A stretch of DNA of 64,000 nt, from NCBI GenBank assembly GCA_016858145.1, contig JAEHOE010000081.1, forward strand, positions 434,001 through 498,000, read 5' to 3'. The position numbers and the translations under genes were made by a program. Source of the DNA: Edaphochlamys debaryana (lineage: Eukaryota > Chlorophyta > Chlorophyceae > Chlamydomonadales). The notes beneath the pieces are model-generated. The model was not told the origin of the DNA. It ran no database searches and was given only the letters and a program-made list of their open reading frames with translations. Of this stretch, positions 1 through 12,000 are shown one piece after another; position 1 is the first letter of the stretch; every line of letters begins with the position of its first letter.

Positions 1-3000
1 GCATCGCCGCCCGTGTCAAGCCGGGCTCGCCACCCTGGCACATCTCCGTCATTGCGGGTGGGTGCTCCGGTCCCTCACTCCCTCTTGACCTCCCCCGCGC
101 TTCCCCTCCCCCCCATGTGCCCCCCGCCCCCCCCCCCAACCCCTCATTTTCTGAGTTCGTGCGCATGGTATCCTTCGCCTCTATTGCGCCCGGGCTCGTT
201 CCTAATTTCCATCTGGCCTACTTCGCCCCTCCCCCCCGTTTCCCCCGTGGCCCTTTCCCACGCATTCGCCGGGGCACCGCTGCTTACCCTCTTCCTGCCC
301 GCTTCCCCGCCACCCAACAACGCCGCAATTACGCCCCTCGAGTGCCTGGCCCGCCCGACCCACCTGACCCACCTGGCCAGGATTCCCCCACTCCAAAGGC
401 GCCGTGGTCAAGTCGGCCCCAAGTCGGCCCCACACGTCGGACAAACACACACACGCCCCTCCCCCCCTTCCTCCCCCCCCGTCCCCCCAGGCGCCGTGGT
501 CAAGTCCGCCCTGGCCGCCCTCACCGCCTCCTCCGAGTACCTGGCCCACCTGGCCAAGGGCCACTTGCCGCCCTCCTCCCTCTCCCTGACGCGTATGGCA
601 CACGCCATGGTCATCAACGGAACCAAGTACACCGTGTCGGTGAGCGGTTGGTGATCTAGATCTAGCGCAGATCTAGATACGGTACGAGGTTGGTTGAGGA
701 TCGTAAGGGATGATAGTACAGTACACGGTGTCGTTGTGGTTGGGGCATGCGCTGAGTTACGTTGTGGACGCCATTGGCTAGTTGGCTTCCTGATTACGAG
801 TGGTGTTATAGGAGTGAGACAGCAGTCGTCGCGGCAATCTGGAGGATCACAGCCAGGGATAGGGTAAGAACCGCAGCAGCAGCAGCAGCAGCAGCTGTTG
901 CCGTCCCCACGGCTTCACCCTCCGCGCCCCTGCACCCGACCGGCCCCCTCCTTATCCCCCCCCAAACCACCCCCAGCTCACCCGCCGCGGCCCCGGCCTC
1001 GCCACCGTGGAGCTCAACGGCTCAACCGTCGACGTGGCGTACCGCTCCGTCAACGGCGACGGATTCCTGATCCAGGTACGTTCGTACGGCAGTACGGCCG
1101 AAATGGATAGGGGTGAAGCAGACGTCCCGGTTTCGCGGACAGAGGATTCGTTGGGGCCGGGGTGCCATTCACCTACCGGCACCAACCACTACTAACCAAC
1201 CGCCAACCGCCAACCGCCGGCAGGTGGACGGCGAGTCCCACGTGATCCACTACGAGGAGGAGCCGGGCGGCACTCGGCTGTTGATCAACGGCCTCACGCT
1301 GCTGCTGGCCAAGGAGGTGGACCCCACCCGCCTGACCAGGTAGAGGGGGGAGGGGTAAAGAGTCAAGGGAAGGAGGGGGCGTAAAGAGAGGAGGGTCAAG
1401 AAGAAGGCGGCTATTGCACTACTGCAGGGAGGGAGCAAGGAAGAAAAGGGGGAAGCAAAAAGAAGGCGTGGGGAGGGGCGAGGATACCGGAGTCGAAAGC
1501 GCACACACACAGCCATCCTGGCCCCCTCCCCCCTACCCTCCCTACCCCCCCCCCCCAAAATAAACAGCGCCTCCCCCGGCAAGCTGGTCCGGCGGCTGCT
1601 GCCCAACGGCGCCAAGGTGGCGAGGGGGCAGGCGTACGCTGAGGTTGAGGTGATGAAGATGGTCATGCCGCTGCTGGCGCAGGTGGGGGCCGGGGGGCGG
1701 GGGGGCTGCGGGGGCGTGTGTGTGTTTTTCAGCACGCGCGGGTGCGGGGCGGAGGGAGGTGGAGGTGATGAAGATGGTCATGCCGCTGCTGGCGCAGGTG
1801 GGGGCCGGGGGGGCGGAGGGGGCTGCGGGGGCGTGTGTGTGTTCAGGGCTGCTCGTGGTCAAGGCCGAGAGTAACGTAGGCGCGGTGATAAGCCGGCCGG
1901 ACTGAGTGTGTCGGCACGCATGCGTGTCGGCGCGTTGGGGGGGACCTGGCCGCGAGTGCTTCCTTCGGCCTCCTTCGACTCCGTCGCTTACCGCTTGCAC
2001 ATGAGGCACAGCTCATGGCCTGCTCTGCGAGCCAGCCCCCGCCCCCCTCGTCGCCCCCCCCCCCCATTGCCCCCCCAGAACCCGGGCACCATCAAGTGGG
2101 TGGCCCCCGAGGGGTGCGTGTCGAACCACACATACACACACACGCCCCTCCCCCTTCCCCCTCCTCTCCCCCCCCCATCCCCCCCCCAGAACCCGGGCAC
2201 CATCAAGTGGGTGGCCCCCGAGGGGTGCGTGTCGAACCACACATACACACACACGCCCCTCCCCCTTCCCCCTCCTCTCCCCCCCCCCCTTCCCCCCCCA
2301 GAACCCGGGCACCATCAAGTGGGTGGCCCCCGAGGGGTGCGTGGTGGCGGCGGGCGAGCTGCTGGCCTCCCTGGCGCTGGAGGCGGGGGCGGTGGTGGCG
2401 GCGCCGGAGCCCTTCACGGGGGCCTTTCCGGAGCTGGGGCCGCCACAGGTGGGGGGGGGGGGAAGGGAGGGGGGAAGAGGGGCAGAGTGGGAGAGGGCGG
2501 AGGGGAGGGGTTGGGTGGAAAGGGGGTGAAGCGAGTGACGCAGCACGAGCACACGTGCCCATGCACACCCCGCCTCCCCCCGCACACGCGTAACGGGTTC
2601 GGGATGGGCTTCGGACTCGGACTCTCGGTTCCGTATCCAAGGCCGACCGGCTAGTCACCACGCCTACGCTTCCCTCGGCTCAAGCATGCAGCCATTCACA
2701 CCCCGCCTCCCCCGCCATCCCCCCCACCCCCCCAGCTCCCCAGCGCCCGAGTCGACGCCGTGTTCGCCTCCGCCCTGGAGCACGCCAAGAACATCCTGGC
2801 GGGCTACGTGGACAAGCCGGCCAAGGCAAGGGGGGGGGGGGGCTTGGGGGGCAGACATAGACAGACATAGGCAAAAGGGGGACGGGGGAGGGGAGCCAAG
2901 ATCATCCTGGCGGGATACGTGGACCCGCCGGCTAAGGCAAGGGGAGGAGCAGGAGAGAAGCCTGAGGGGATGGGAGCAGGGGTAGACGGCAGGGGTTGGC

Positions 3001-6000
3001 ACCTCTCCGCAGCGAGAGGCAGGAGCAGACAGAGAAACATGACACTGGGCAAACGGGCGCAGAATCTGCCCCCCATAAATGAGTCTGACGTTAGCTGCCG
3101 ACGGCGATATATGCCACACCCAGCAACAGGCGATACCCTCTGCGACCAAGTGAGCCCCATCCCATCCCTCCCCCCCCTCCCCCTCCCCCTCCCCCTCCCC
3201 CTCCCCCCCCTGTCAGGTCGTGGAGGAGCTGGTCCGCTGCCTGGACTCCCCCGGCCTGGCCCTCCTGCAGTGGCAGGACCAGCTGGCTGTCGTACACAAC
3301 AAGCTGCCCGGCGGGCTGGTGGCGGCGCTGGAGGCGGCCGTGGACGCGCACGCGCAGGCGGGTTACACCGGGTTACAACGGGTTACGGAGGGGTTACGGG
3401 AGGGTTACGGGAGGGTTACGGGAGGGTTACGGGAGGGTTGTGGAAGGTTGTGGAGGGTTACGAAGGGTTTCGGGGAAGCTCATGGGAGTACACTGCCGGG
3501 GCCATGGCCGCAGCCACCGCTTCTCCCCTGCCCCTACCCCCCTTGCCCCCAAGACTATGTCTGAATCCGTCTGCCCCCTACCTCCCCCCCCTGACAGGAG
3601 GTAGCCCAAGCCATGGCCGCAGCCACGGCCTCCGCCGGCACCATCGACGAGGGGGGGGCCCTGGGGGTGGGGGTGCTCATGTCGATCGAGGGCGGCGGCC
3701 TGACGGCGGCGGCCGCGGCGGCGGCGGCGGCGGCGGCGCGCTGCCGCAACTTCCCCTCCGCCGCCGTCAGCGCCGTCATGGAGAGGGCGCTGGCGGAGGC
3801 CGCCCCCGCGGACCGCAACGGGCTGCAGGTGGGGCCTGGGGGGTTGGTGGTGTGTGGTGCCTTGGGGGTGGTGTGTTATCACTTTGGGGGAACAGGTGGT
3901 GGTTGTGGTGTTGGGAGGTCGGGGCCTAAAGTTGGTGATGCTGTGGTGGCGGTGTGGTGTGTGGGGGCTGGGGTGGGGGGGCCTCGGTGCTGCCGTTGCG
4001 GGTTCGGAAGGGGTGGCGCAGACGCGTCTCTTCGTGGACCTGGGCGTATGCTTGTGCTCTCACCGTCTGCACCGAGTGGCCAGCAAGCACACGCCTCACG
4101 CCTTCAGGATCTCGCCGGGCTTTCTGCTTGCTTACGGTTTCCCCGTTGGCTAGCGCACCTCCGCCCCCCTTTACCCCCTCCCTTCCTCCCACCAACAGGT
4201 AGCGCTGGAGCCGCTCTTCCGAGTGGCGAGCGAGCACGCCGGGGGGCGTTCGGTGAGGAGGGGGGAGGAGGGGTAGGAAGGGGGGGGGCGTTCGGTGAGG
4301 AGGGGGGGAGGAGGGGTAGGAGGGGGGGGGAAAAGGGGTAGGAGGGGGGGGGGGAAAGGGGTAGGAGGGGGGGGAGGAGGGGTAGGAGGGGGGGGGGGAG
4401 GAGGGGGAGGGAGGGTCTGATGGATGAGAGTCTCTACCTGTTGAGGTGTGCGGGGCGCTGTCATGCTGGCAGCGGCGGATTGACACCGCCTCAACAACCT
4501 CTCCCCTTGACTCTCCCCCCCTTCCCCCCTCTGTCAGGCCTACGGACGTGCCGCGGTGGGCTCCCTGCTCGAGTCCTTCCTGGCCGTGGAGGAGGCCTAC
4601 CTGGCCGCCCGCTGCACCGCGGGGCTGGACTACTGGGTGACCACGGACCAGGAGGCGGTGGACGCGCTGCGGAAGCAGCACCAGGGCAGGCTGCAGGTGG
4701 GGGGGGAGAGGGGGGCTATGTCTGGGACCTGACAGGGGGGGAGAAGGGGGGGACTACTGGGTGACCACGGACCAGGAGGCGGTGGACGCGCTGCGGAAGC
4801 AGCACCAGGGCAGGCTGCAGGTGGGGGGGGGAGAGGGGGGCTATGTCTGGGACCTGACAGGGGGGGAGTAGGGGGGGACTACTGGGTGACCACGGACCAG
4901 GAGGCGGTGGACGCGCTGCGGAAGCAGCACCAGGGCAGGCTGCAGGTGGGGCGAGGGCGGTTGGATTGGGGGTTGATGGGAGCGGTGTCCAGTGCTTCAA
5001 CCCCCTACACCGCCCTCAACGCACCACCCTTCCCCAGCCGCTCTTCCTTCCCCCCCAGCCCCCACTGACCTCCCCCCTCCCCCTCAACCCTATGTCTGCC
5101 CCCCCCTTGCCCCCTCACCCCTATGTCTGCAGGCCGTGCTGGACCTGGTCGTATCCCACCAGGGCCTGGAGCTCAAGGTGGCCTTCATAACGGCCCTCAT
5201 GGCGCGGATGGTGCTGCCGCGGCCCGCGCCCTACCGCCCACTGCTGCAGCGCCTGGCGGACCTCAAGCCGGGTGGGGGGGGAGGGGGGGGGGGAGGGGGT
5301 TAAGGGGCGCGTGTGTGTGTTTGGCCGACGCGTGGGGGCAGCCCGCTGCTGCAGCGCCTACCCGAACCCCTGCCCCTGCCCCTGCCCTCCCACACAAGGG
5401 TGTAGGGTTCTAGAGGTTCGCTGGATGTCTCGCAGCTTCGCAGAACGGTGTGCCCTGCTACCCTCATCGGCACTGATCTCTTCCCCCCCCCCTCAAATCC
5501 CTTGCCCCCCCCCCCCCCCAACTCCCCCCAGTCCCCGAGATGGCTGAGCTGGCCGCCCGCGCCGCCCAGCTGCTGGAGGAGAGCCACTTGGCGGACCTGA
5601 GGGCGCAGGTGGGGCCGCACGTGCGCAGATCACACTTGTACGGCATCTGCACGGCAACCGTGTCTGGCAGTGACTAACCATCTAGATCTCTCTCTAGATT
5701 CCCATCCATTGCCATCTCGCGGTCAATGCTCCAGCTGCAGACACACGCCACCCTGTCTGGTCCCCTGATGTCCACCCCCTCCCTCCAACCCCCCTCCCCC
5801 CCTGTCAGGTCGCCGCCGCCCTGTCCGGGCTGGAGATGTTCACCCCCGGCGCCGCCTCCGCCGCCGCCGCCGCCGACTCCCTGGCTTATGACGCCTCGGC
5901 GGCTCGGCGGGCGGGGCAGGGGGCCATCGATGTGTCCCACATGTGGGGGTGGGGGCTTGGGGGGAGGGAGGGAGAGAGGGAGGGAGGGGCAAGATGGAGG

Positions 6001-9000
6001 AAGTGGGGGCAAGAGGGGAGGGGAACGAAGGGGGCGGCAGGGTGTATGGGCTTTCACTTTTGCCTGGTGCTGGGTCGGGAGAAGAGAAGGCCGAGGTCTG
6101 ACCCCGTCCCTTGCCCTCCCGGTCGCCCTCTACACCCCTTCTCGCAGCGCCACTCAGCCGTCGGGTCTGGAGTCGCAGGTGGGGAAGGGCGGGTGGGGTG
6201 GGGTGGGGTGGGGAAGGGCGGTGGGGTGGGTCCCGAGGGCTAAAACCAAGCGTGCCAGGCAAGCGAGTGCGCGAGGGCACGCCCTCAGGGGCAGTGTTGC
6301 TATCAACGTGGCAGAGTGACGGAAAGTGAAGCCGTGTGGCACTTTTCCGGGCTCAGATCCAAGAAAGTGCAGAGCCGGCTTCACTTGTTACAGCTGTGAA
6401 CGCCCGAAGTGCTGTCCGCGCCTTCACTCTTTTGCCCCGTCTTGGGCGTGAAGTGCACACCCGGGCCCTGCAAACCCGGGACCTGTGGGGTCCCACACTC
6501 TTTCCCTACGCGTGGCTGCTGCAAGTAGCCCCCACGCCCTCCTCGCCCAGGCCTCCGCAGAGTAACCGGACTAGGCATTCGGGCTAGGGCCCTACGGGTT
6601 CCCGCAGTCTTTCCCTACGCTTGGCTGCAAGCAGCCCCCACGCCCTCCTCGGCCCTGCACTTTTAGGGCTGCCGGAGGCTGCGAAGTGCACTCCGCGCCT
6701 TCACTTTTGCCGCTGGCCAGGGCCTAAAAGTGCCGGGCCCTCCGCACTTCGGCCACGGGAAGATAGCAACGCTGCTCAGGGGCCCGAGGGCGCCCGAGGG
6801 GAGCGCCATGCAGCCAGCTGAGGGGCGCCTGAGCGAGCGCACCCTCGAGTGCACCTCCCGGTGAAGCATCCAGCGGGCTAATCAAGCACACACGCGGACG
6901 GACGACGCTCCAGGGTGGCGGCCCCCACGCGTCGGCAAAACACACACACGCCCTCCCCCCTCTTCCCCCCTCTTCCCCCCCCCTGTCCCCCCCAGGTGGA
7001 GCACCTGGTGGGCTCCGCTGCGGCCGTGGAGGACGCGCTGGCGGCACTGGTGGTGGACTCTCGGGGGGCGCCCCCCGCGCTGCGGCGCCGCGCGGCGCTC
7101 ACCTACATCGAGCGCCTCTACTCGCCCTTCATGATCACCCGGCCCATGGTGCAGCAGGTGGGGGGAGAGTGGGGGGGAAGGGGGCGTGTGTGTGTTTGGC
7201 CGACGCGTCAGGGGGGCAGGCTATGTGCTCGCCCTTCATGATCACCCGGCCCATGGTGCAGCAGGTGGGGGGAGGGGGGGTGTTGGAAGCTGATGAGCGG
7301 GAGAGAGAGCGTCTAGTTATTAGTGGGGAGAGGGGGGGAGGGAAGAGGGGGCCCGGAGTGAAGGGCGGTGCGCATCATCCCCGTCAGCCCCACGGCCCTT
7401 TTCCCCCCATACACACCCACGGAACTCACGCCTGAGCGCTCATTCCCCTCCCCCCAACCCTGCCCAGGTGGGCGACGGATCGCTCCTAGCTGTGTGGATG
7501 TTCGACGACCCCGAGGCCGCCAACACACCCAGGGCCACTCAGCGCCTGGCGGCATTGCTCATGGTGGACCGCCTGCAGCAGCTGAACGAAGGTGGGGGGG
7601 AGGGGGCGGGAGGGAGGGAGGGGCTGGGGGGCCAAGAAAGAGGGGTGAGGGAGCACGTGTCGACTGGTGACGGGTGCAGGGGAGGGGGCGGGGGCATGCT
7701 GGGGGCGGGGGGGCGGGGGCAGGCAGGGCGGTGAAAGGGTTCCGCACCTTACTAAGGCCTCAGGCCTTCGATCTCCCACGGTTTGCCTCACTCTGCACTC
7801 TGGTCCTCAGCTTCTTCCTTAGCACCTGCATTAATTGTTCATTACCTGCAGGCATCGACGCCGCGGGCGAGCTGCTTGCCGACCTGTCGGCATCCGCGGG
7901 CGGGGCGTGCTCGGTCGGCACGCTGCACGTCGCGCTGTCGGGCACCGCCAAGCGCGAGACGAAGCGCGACGACGCCACCACCGCCGACTACTGCGACATA
8001 GAGCTGATGAAGAAGCTGGGCGGCAAGGACAAGCGCGCCGTGGCCGCGAACGTCGCGGTCGCGACATCCTCGACCAAGATCGACTCGAGCGGCACGGGCA
8101 TGACCATCTCGGGCGCGCAGGAGGCGGCCAAAACCGGCGTGGTCAAGGCCGAGAAGAACAGCAAGGAGGGCGGCAAGGAGGCGGCCAAGGGCGCGAGCCC
8201 GCCCGCGGCGCTGGTCAACGCCGCGACCGCGGTCGCGGGCAAGAGCTCCAGCGACCGCGTCCTCATCGGCGGCTCCATCAGCCCCTCGGCCTCCATCGAC
8301 GTCATGCTTCCTCCAGCGGACCAAGTCGTGGAGGAGTCGCGCGCGACCGCGACCGCCATCAATTTCGCGATTCATTCCGCGGGCGCCAAGCTCGCCTCCA
8401 TCGGCTTCTCGCACGTCTCGGTGCTGGCTCCGGGATCCACCGCGATGCCGATGCGCCTGGGCTGGGCTTGGACAACCACCTCAACGGGCGGCTCCTACCA
8501 GCCCGATTCCTTCATCTCCACGGTCGAGCCGGTCACAGCATCGCTGCTGGAGCTGAGCCGATTCTCGGCCGTCGCGGCCGCAGCGCACGCGGCCCACAGA
8601 GACTCTGCCGAGGGCAAGGTCGCGAGCGCCGGCGCGGGCGTGGGCAAGGAGGCCGCGGGCACCGGCCTGCCATCGCTCATGTACCGCCCCAGCCGCTCAC
8701 ATCAATGGCACCTCTTCACGGTCCAGGAGCAGAAGGACGTTCGCTCGCCGCCCCTGCGCCGTCTGTTCGCGTGCGGCCTGGTCCGCGCGCTGGGACACCC
8801 GGTGAGCCCTGCCTGCTTGGCCTGCTGTGCTGAAGCTGCGGCCCATGCGCCGTACACGATGTGTGGCCGCGTGGGGTGTCGGTGGATCAAGGTGTGACCC
8901 TCCGTCCCGGCCCCCAAAGTGCTTGCGCCCATCCCACACTCCCTCATCTCTCCCTCCATCCCCCCGCCCCCTCTCCCTCATACCTCTTTCCCATCTCTCC

Positions 9001-12000
9001 CTCGCCCCCCCCCCCCCCCAACCTCAGGAGCTGCTGGCCGCGTCGTACAGCGGCAACGGCCACAGCGTTGCGGTCGCGGCGGTTACCGAGGTGGAGGAGG
9101 CCCTGGCCAACTGCCTCAAGGTGGGCTTGGGCGGGGGGGTTGGCAATTGGCAGTTGGCAGTTGGCAGGCTTTCTTCAAGGCATCCTCCTGTACCCTTCCT
9201 CTTGACCAAACGACACCCCCCCCTCGCCACCGTCCCCCCCCCCCAGGAGCTGGAGGCCTCCATGACCCCCCCAGAACGCGGAATGTCCCGGAATGTCCCT
9301 TCCCCCCCCCTACCCAATCCTGATGCCCCCTTGCCTCCCCCCCCCTCTCCACCCCTCCCCCCAGGAGCTGGAGGCCTCCATGACCCCCGAGAACGCGGGC
9401 GTGGAGAACCCCGCCGACTCCACGCGCCCCGACTGGACCTCCATCTACATGAACGTGCTCACGCCCCTGCCCCTATCGCCGGGGGGCCGGGACGACGTGC
9501 GCGTGGCGTCAGCGCTGCGATCGGCGGCCGCCGCCATCGTCACGCGGCACGGCGCGGCGCTGCGGCAGGTGGGCCCGGGGTGGGCCTGGGCCTGGGCCTG
9601 GGATGGGGGCCTGCGTAGGGCCTGGGCGGGTGCGGGAGTTGGCTGCGCTGCGTCAGCCCCCGGTCAACGCCGCTCTGGCTAGTAGCGGTTCAAGGCCGGA
9701 CTCAAGCACCTGCACACCTGTCCGACCCCGCCTGCACCTGCCCCCAGGCAGACAGACAGATGTTACAGGTGTTGACCCAACCCGCACGTTCCGCACCCAA
9801 CCCGCACGGTCCGCACCCAAACCTCATGTCCCCCTGCGTGCAGGCTGCTGTGGCGGTGTGGGAGACGCGGCTGCGGGGGCCGCTGCGGGAGGCGGCGTGG
9901 CGCGTGGTGGTGTCCATGCCCACGGGTGGGGAAGAAGCCGGGGGGAAGGGAAGGGTTCGACGCCGGAGTAACGTGGCGCAGAGGGGTCCTGAACAGGGAC
10001 AGGAGGGGGAGGGGGAGGGGGCGCCGAAAACCGAAAGGAGAGCCAGGAAGCACGTCTTATCCCAACCTTGACCGTGCTGTACTGCCTGCCGTACCGTACC
10101 CCTGCCGTACAGGCCACGAGCACGGCGAGCAGCACGTGGAGGTGTACCGCGAGGTCCCCGCCGACCCCGCCTCCTTCACCCGCTCCCCCACCCGCGTGCC
10201 CCGCACCTACATGCCCGCGCCCGCCTTCGCCACCGCGACCGCCGCCGCCGCCGCCGCGGCCGCCGCCACCGCCGAGGGCGGCGCCGCCGCTGCTGCCGTA
10301 CCGGTGTACAACAACATCGCGCCGTTCTCGGCGGCGGGCGCCGCCCAGGACGGACCCGTCAAGGTGGGGTTGGAGGGAGGAGGCTATGGGCCTGTCGTCA
10401 CGTGTCGAGCTCTGTCTTCACCATATCCTTCTTCACTCTTCCAAACCACGACTCCTCTATCCGCTTCACCCCTCCCATGTAACCCCATGTAACCCCTGCC
10501 CCGCCAGGCCATGACGGTTGACAACCGCGGCCGCCGCGCGCCCGCCAACTACCCACTGGCGGGCACCCTGGTGGGCGCGCCCTTCCCGCCCCTGGCGCCG
10601 CTCATGCAGGTGAGCGGTTGGCGGTTGGAACGGTTGGAAGTTGAGACGGTTAGAGCCAGTCCCGGCGGCACTTCTTTCGGTTTGCAGAGACTGAGACACT
10701 CTTCATCATGGCGCAACCCAAGCCACACAATGCGGCCCCCGCTGATCTGTTCGTACTGCGCCGGCCGTACCGTGCCGTACTGTACCGCAGAAACGCCTGG
10801 CGGCCCGCAAGCATAACGTGACGTACGTGTACGACTACCCGGGCGTGTTCGAGGCGGCCCTTCAGGATCTGTGGGCGGCGCGCTCGGCTGCGGGTGAGGG
10901 GACAAGCGTGTGTGTGTGTGTGTGAAGGGCTGCTCGCATGAGCCTGGGAGTCTGTGTGCCGCGCCTGTGTGTGGAGGGGGCGCCTGAAGGGGATTGCCCG
11001 AGGGACGGCGCATGTAGAAAGCAAAGCACATCCTGCGGAGGCATCTCGTGGGGAAGCTGAGGAGACGACGAGCACGAGGGTGCGGAGCAGATGGCGCTGG
11101 CCCTGGGCTCGGCTGCTGGGCTCCGGTTGCTGACATGCATCACGGCTCTTCACCCCCACCCACCCCCTAAACCCATCAACCTCCAGGCGAGCCCAACTCA
11201 ATCCTCCCCGCGGCCCAGCTGGTGGAGACCGTGGAGCTGGTGCTGCCCCAGCAGGTGTGGGGGGGGGGAGGCAAGAGGGGGGGGGAGGGCAGGAGGGGGG
11301 GGGGGGGGCAGGAGGGGGGGGGGGGGGGCAGGAGGGGGGGGGGAGGGCAGGAGGGGGGGGGAGGGCAGGAGGGGGGGGGGGAGGGCAGGAGAGGCAAGAG
11401 GGGCGGCAAGAGGGGCGGCAAGAGGCAAGCAGCAAGGAGGGTGGGGCAAGAGCGAGGGAGGGCGGAGGGAGGTGGCGGCCAGGGCAAGAATGGTAACCGG
11501 GCCCCTGCACCCACCGCCGCCGGCGCCGCGCCGCCCAAAACACACACGCTTTACCCCTCCTCCTCCCACCTTCCCCCCGCAGCCCCTGCTGGAACTGGAC
11601 AAGAACGGCAGCCGGGCCATGGGCCCCTGCACCCAGCACCGTGCCGCCCAAAACACACACGCTTTACCCCTCCTCCTCCCGCCTTTCCCCCCCTTCCCCA
11701 GCCCCTGCTTGGCCTGGACAAGAACGGCAGCCGGGCCATGGGCCCCTGCACCCATCACCGTGCCGCCCAAAACACACACGCTTTACCCCTCCTCCTCCCG
11801 CCTTTCCCCCCCTTCCCCAGCCCCTGCTTGGACTGGACAAGAACGGCAACCGGGCCATGGGCCCCTGCACCCATCACCGTGCCGCCCAAAACACACACGC
11901 TTTACCCCTCCTCCTCCCACCTTCCCCCCCCTCCCCCAGCCCCTGCTTGGCCTGGACAAGAACGGCAGCCGGGCCATGGGCCCCTGCACCCACCACCGTG

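Noticed and set aside
3360..3475. Telomere-like repeat
   Set aside because: The unit is GGTTACGGGAG within an intron, not TTTAGGG or TTTTAGGG.
2919..3929. 336-codon plus-strand ORF
   Set aside because: It spans two verified ACC exons in a different frame plus G-rich introns and the GGTTACGGGAG minisatellite.
4627..4945. CRISPR-like array
   Set aside because: The repeated 70 bases are an exon end, the spacers are nearly identical to each other, and the context is a eukaryotic gene.
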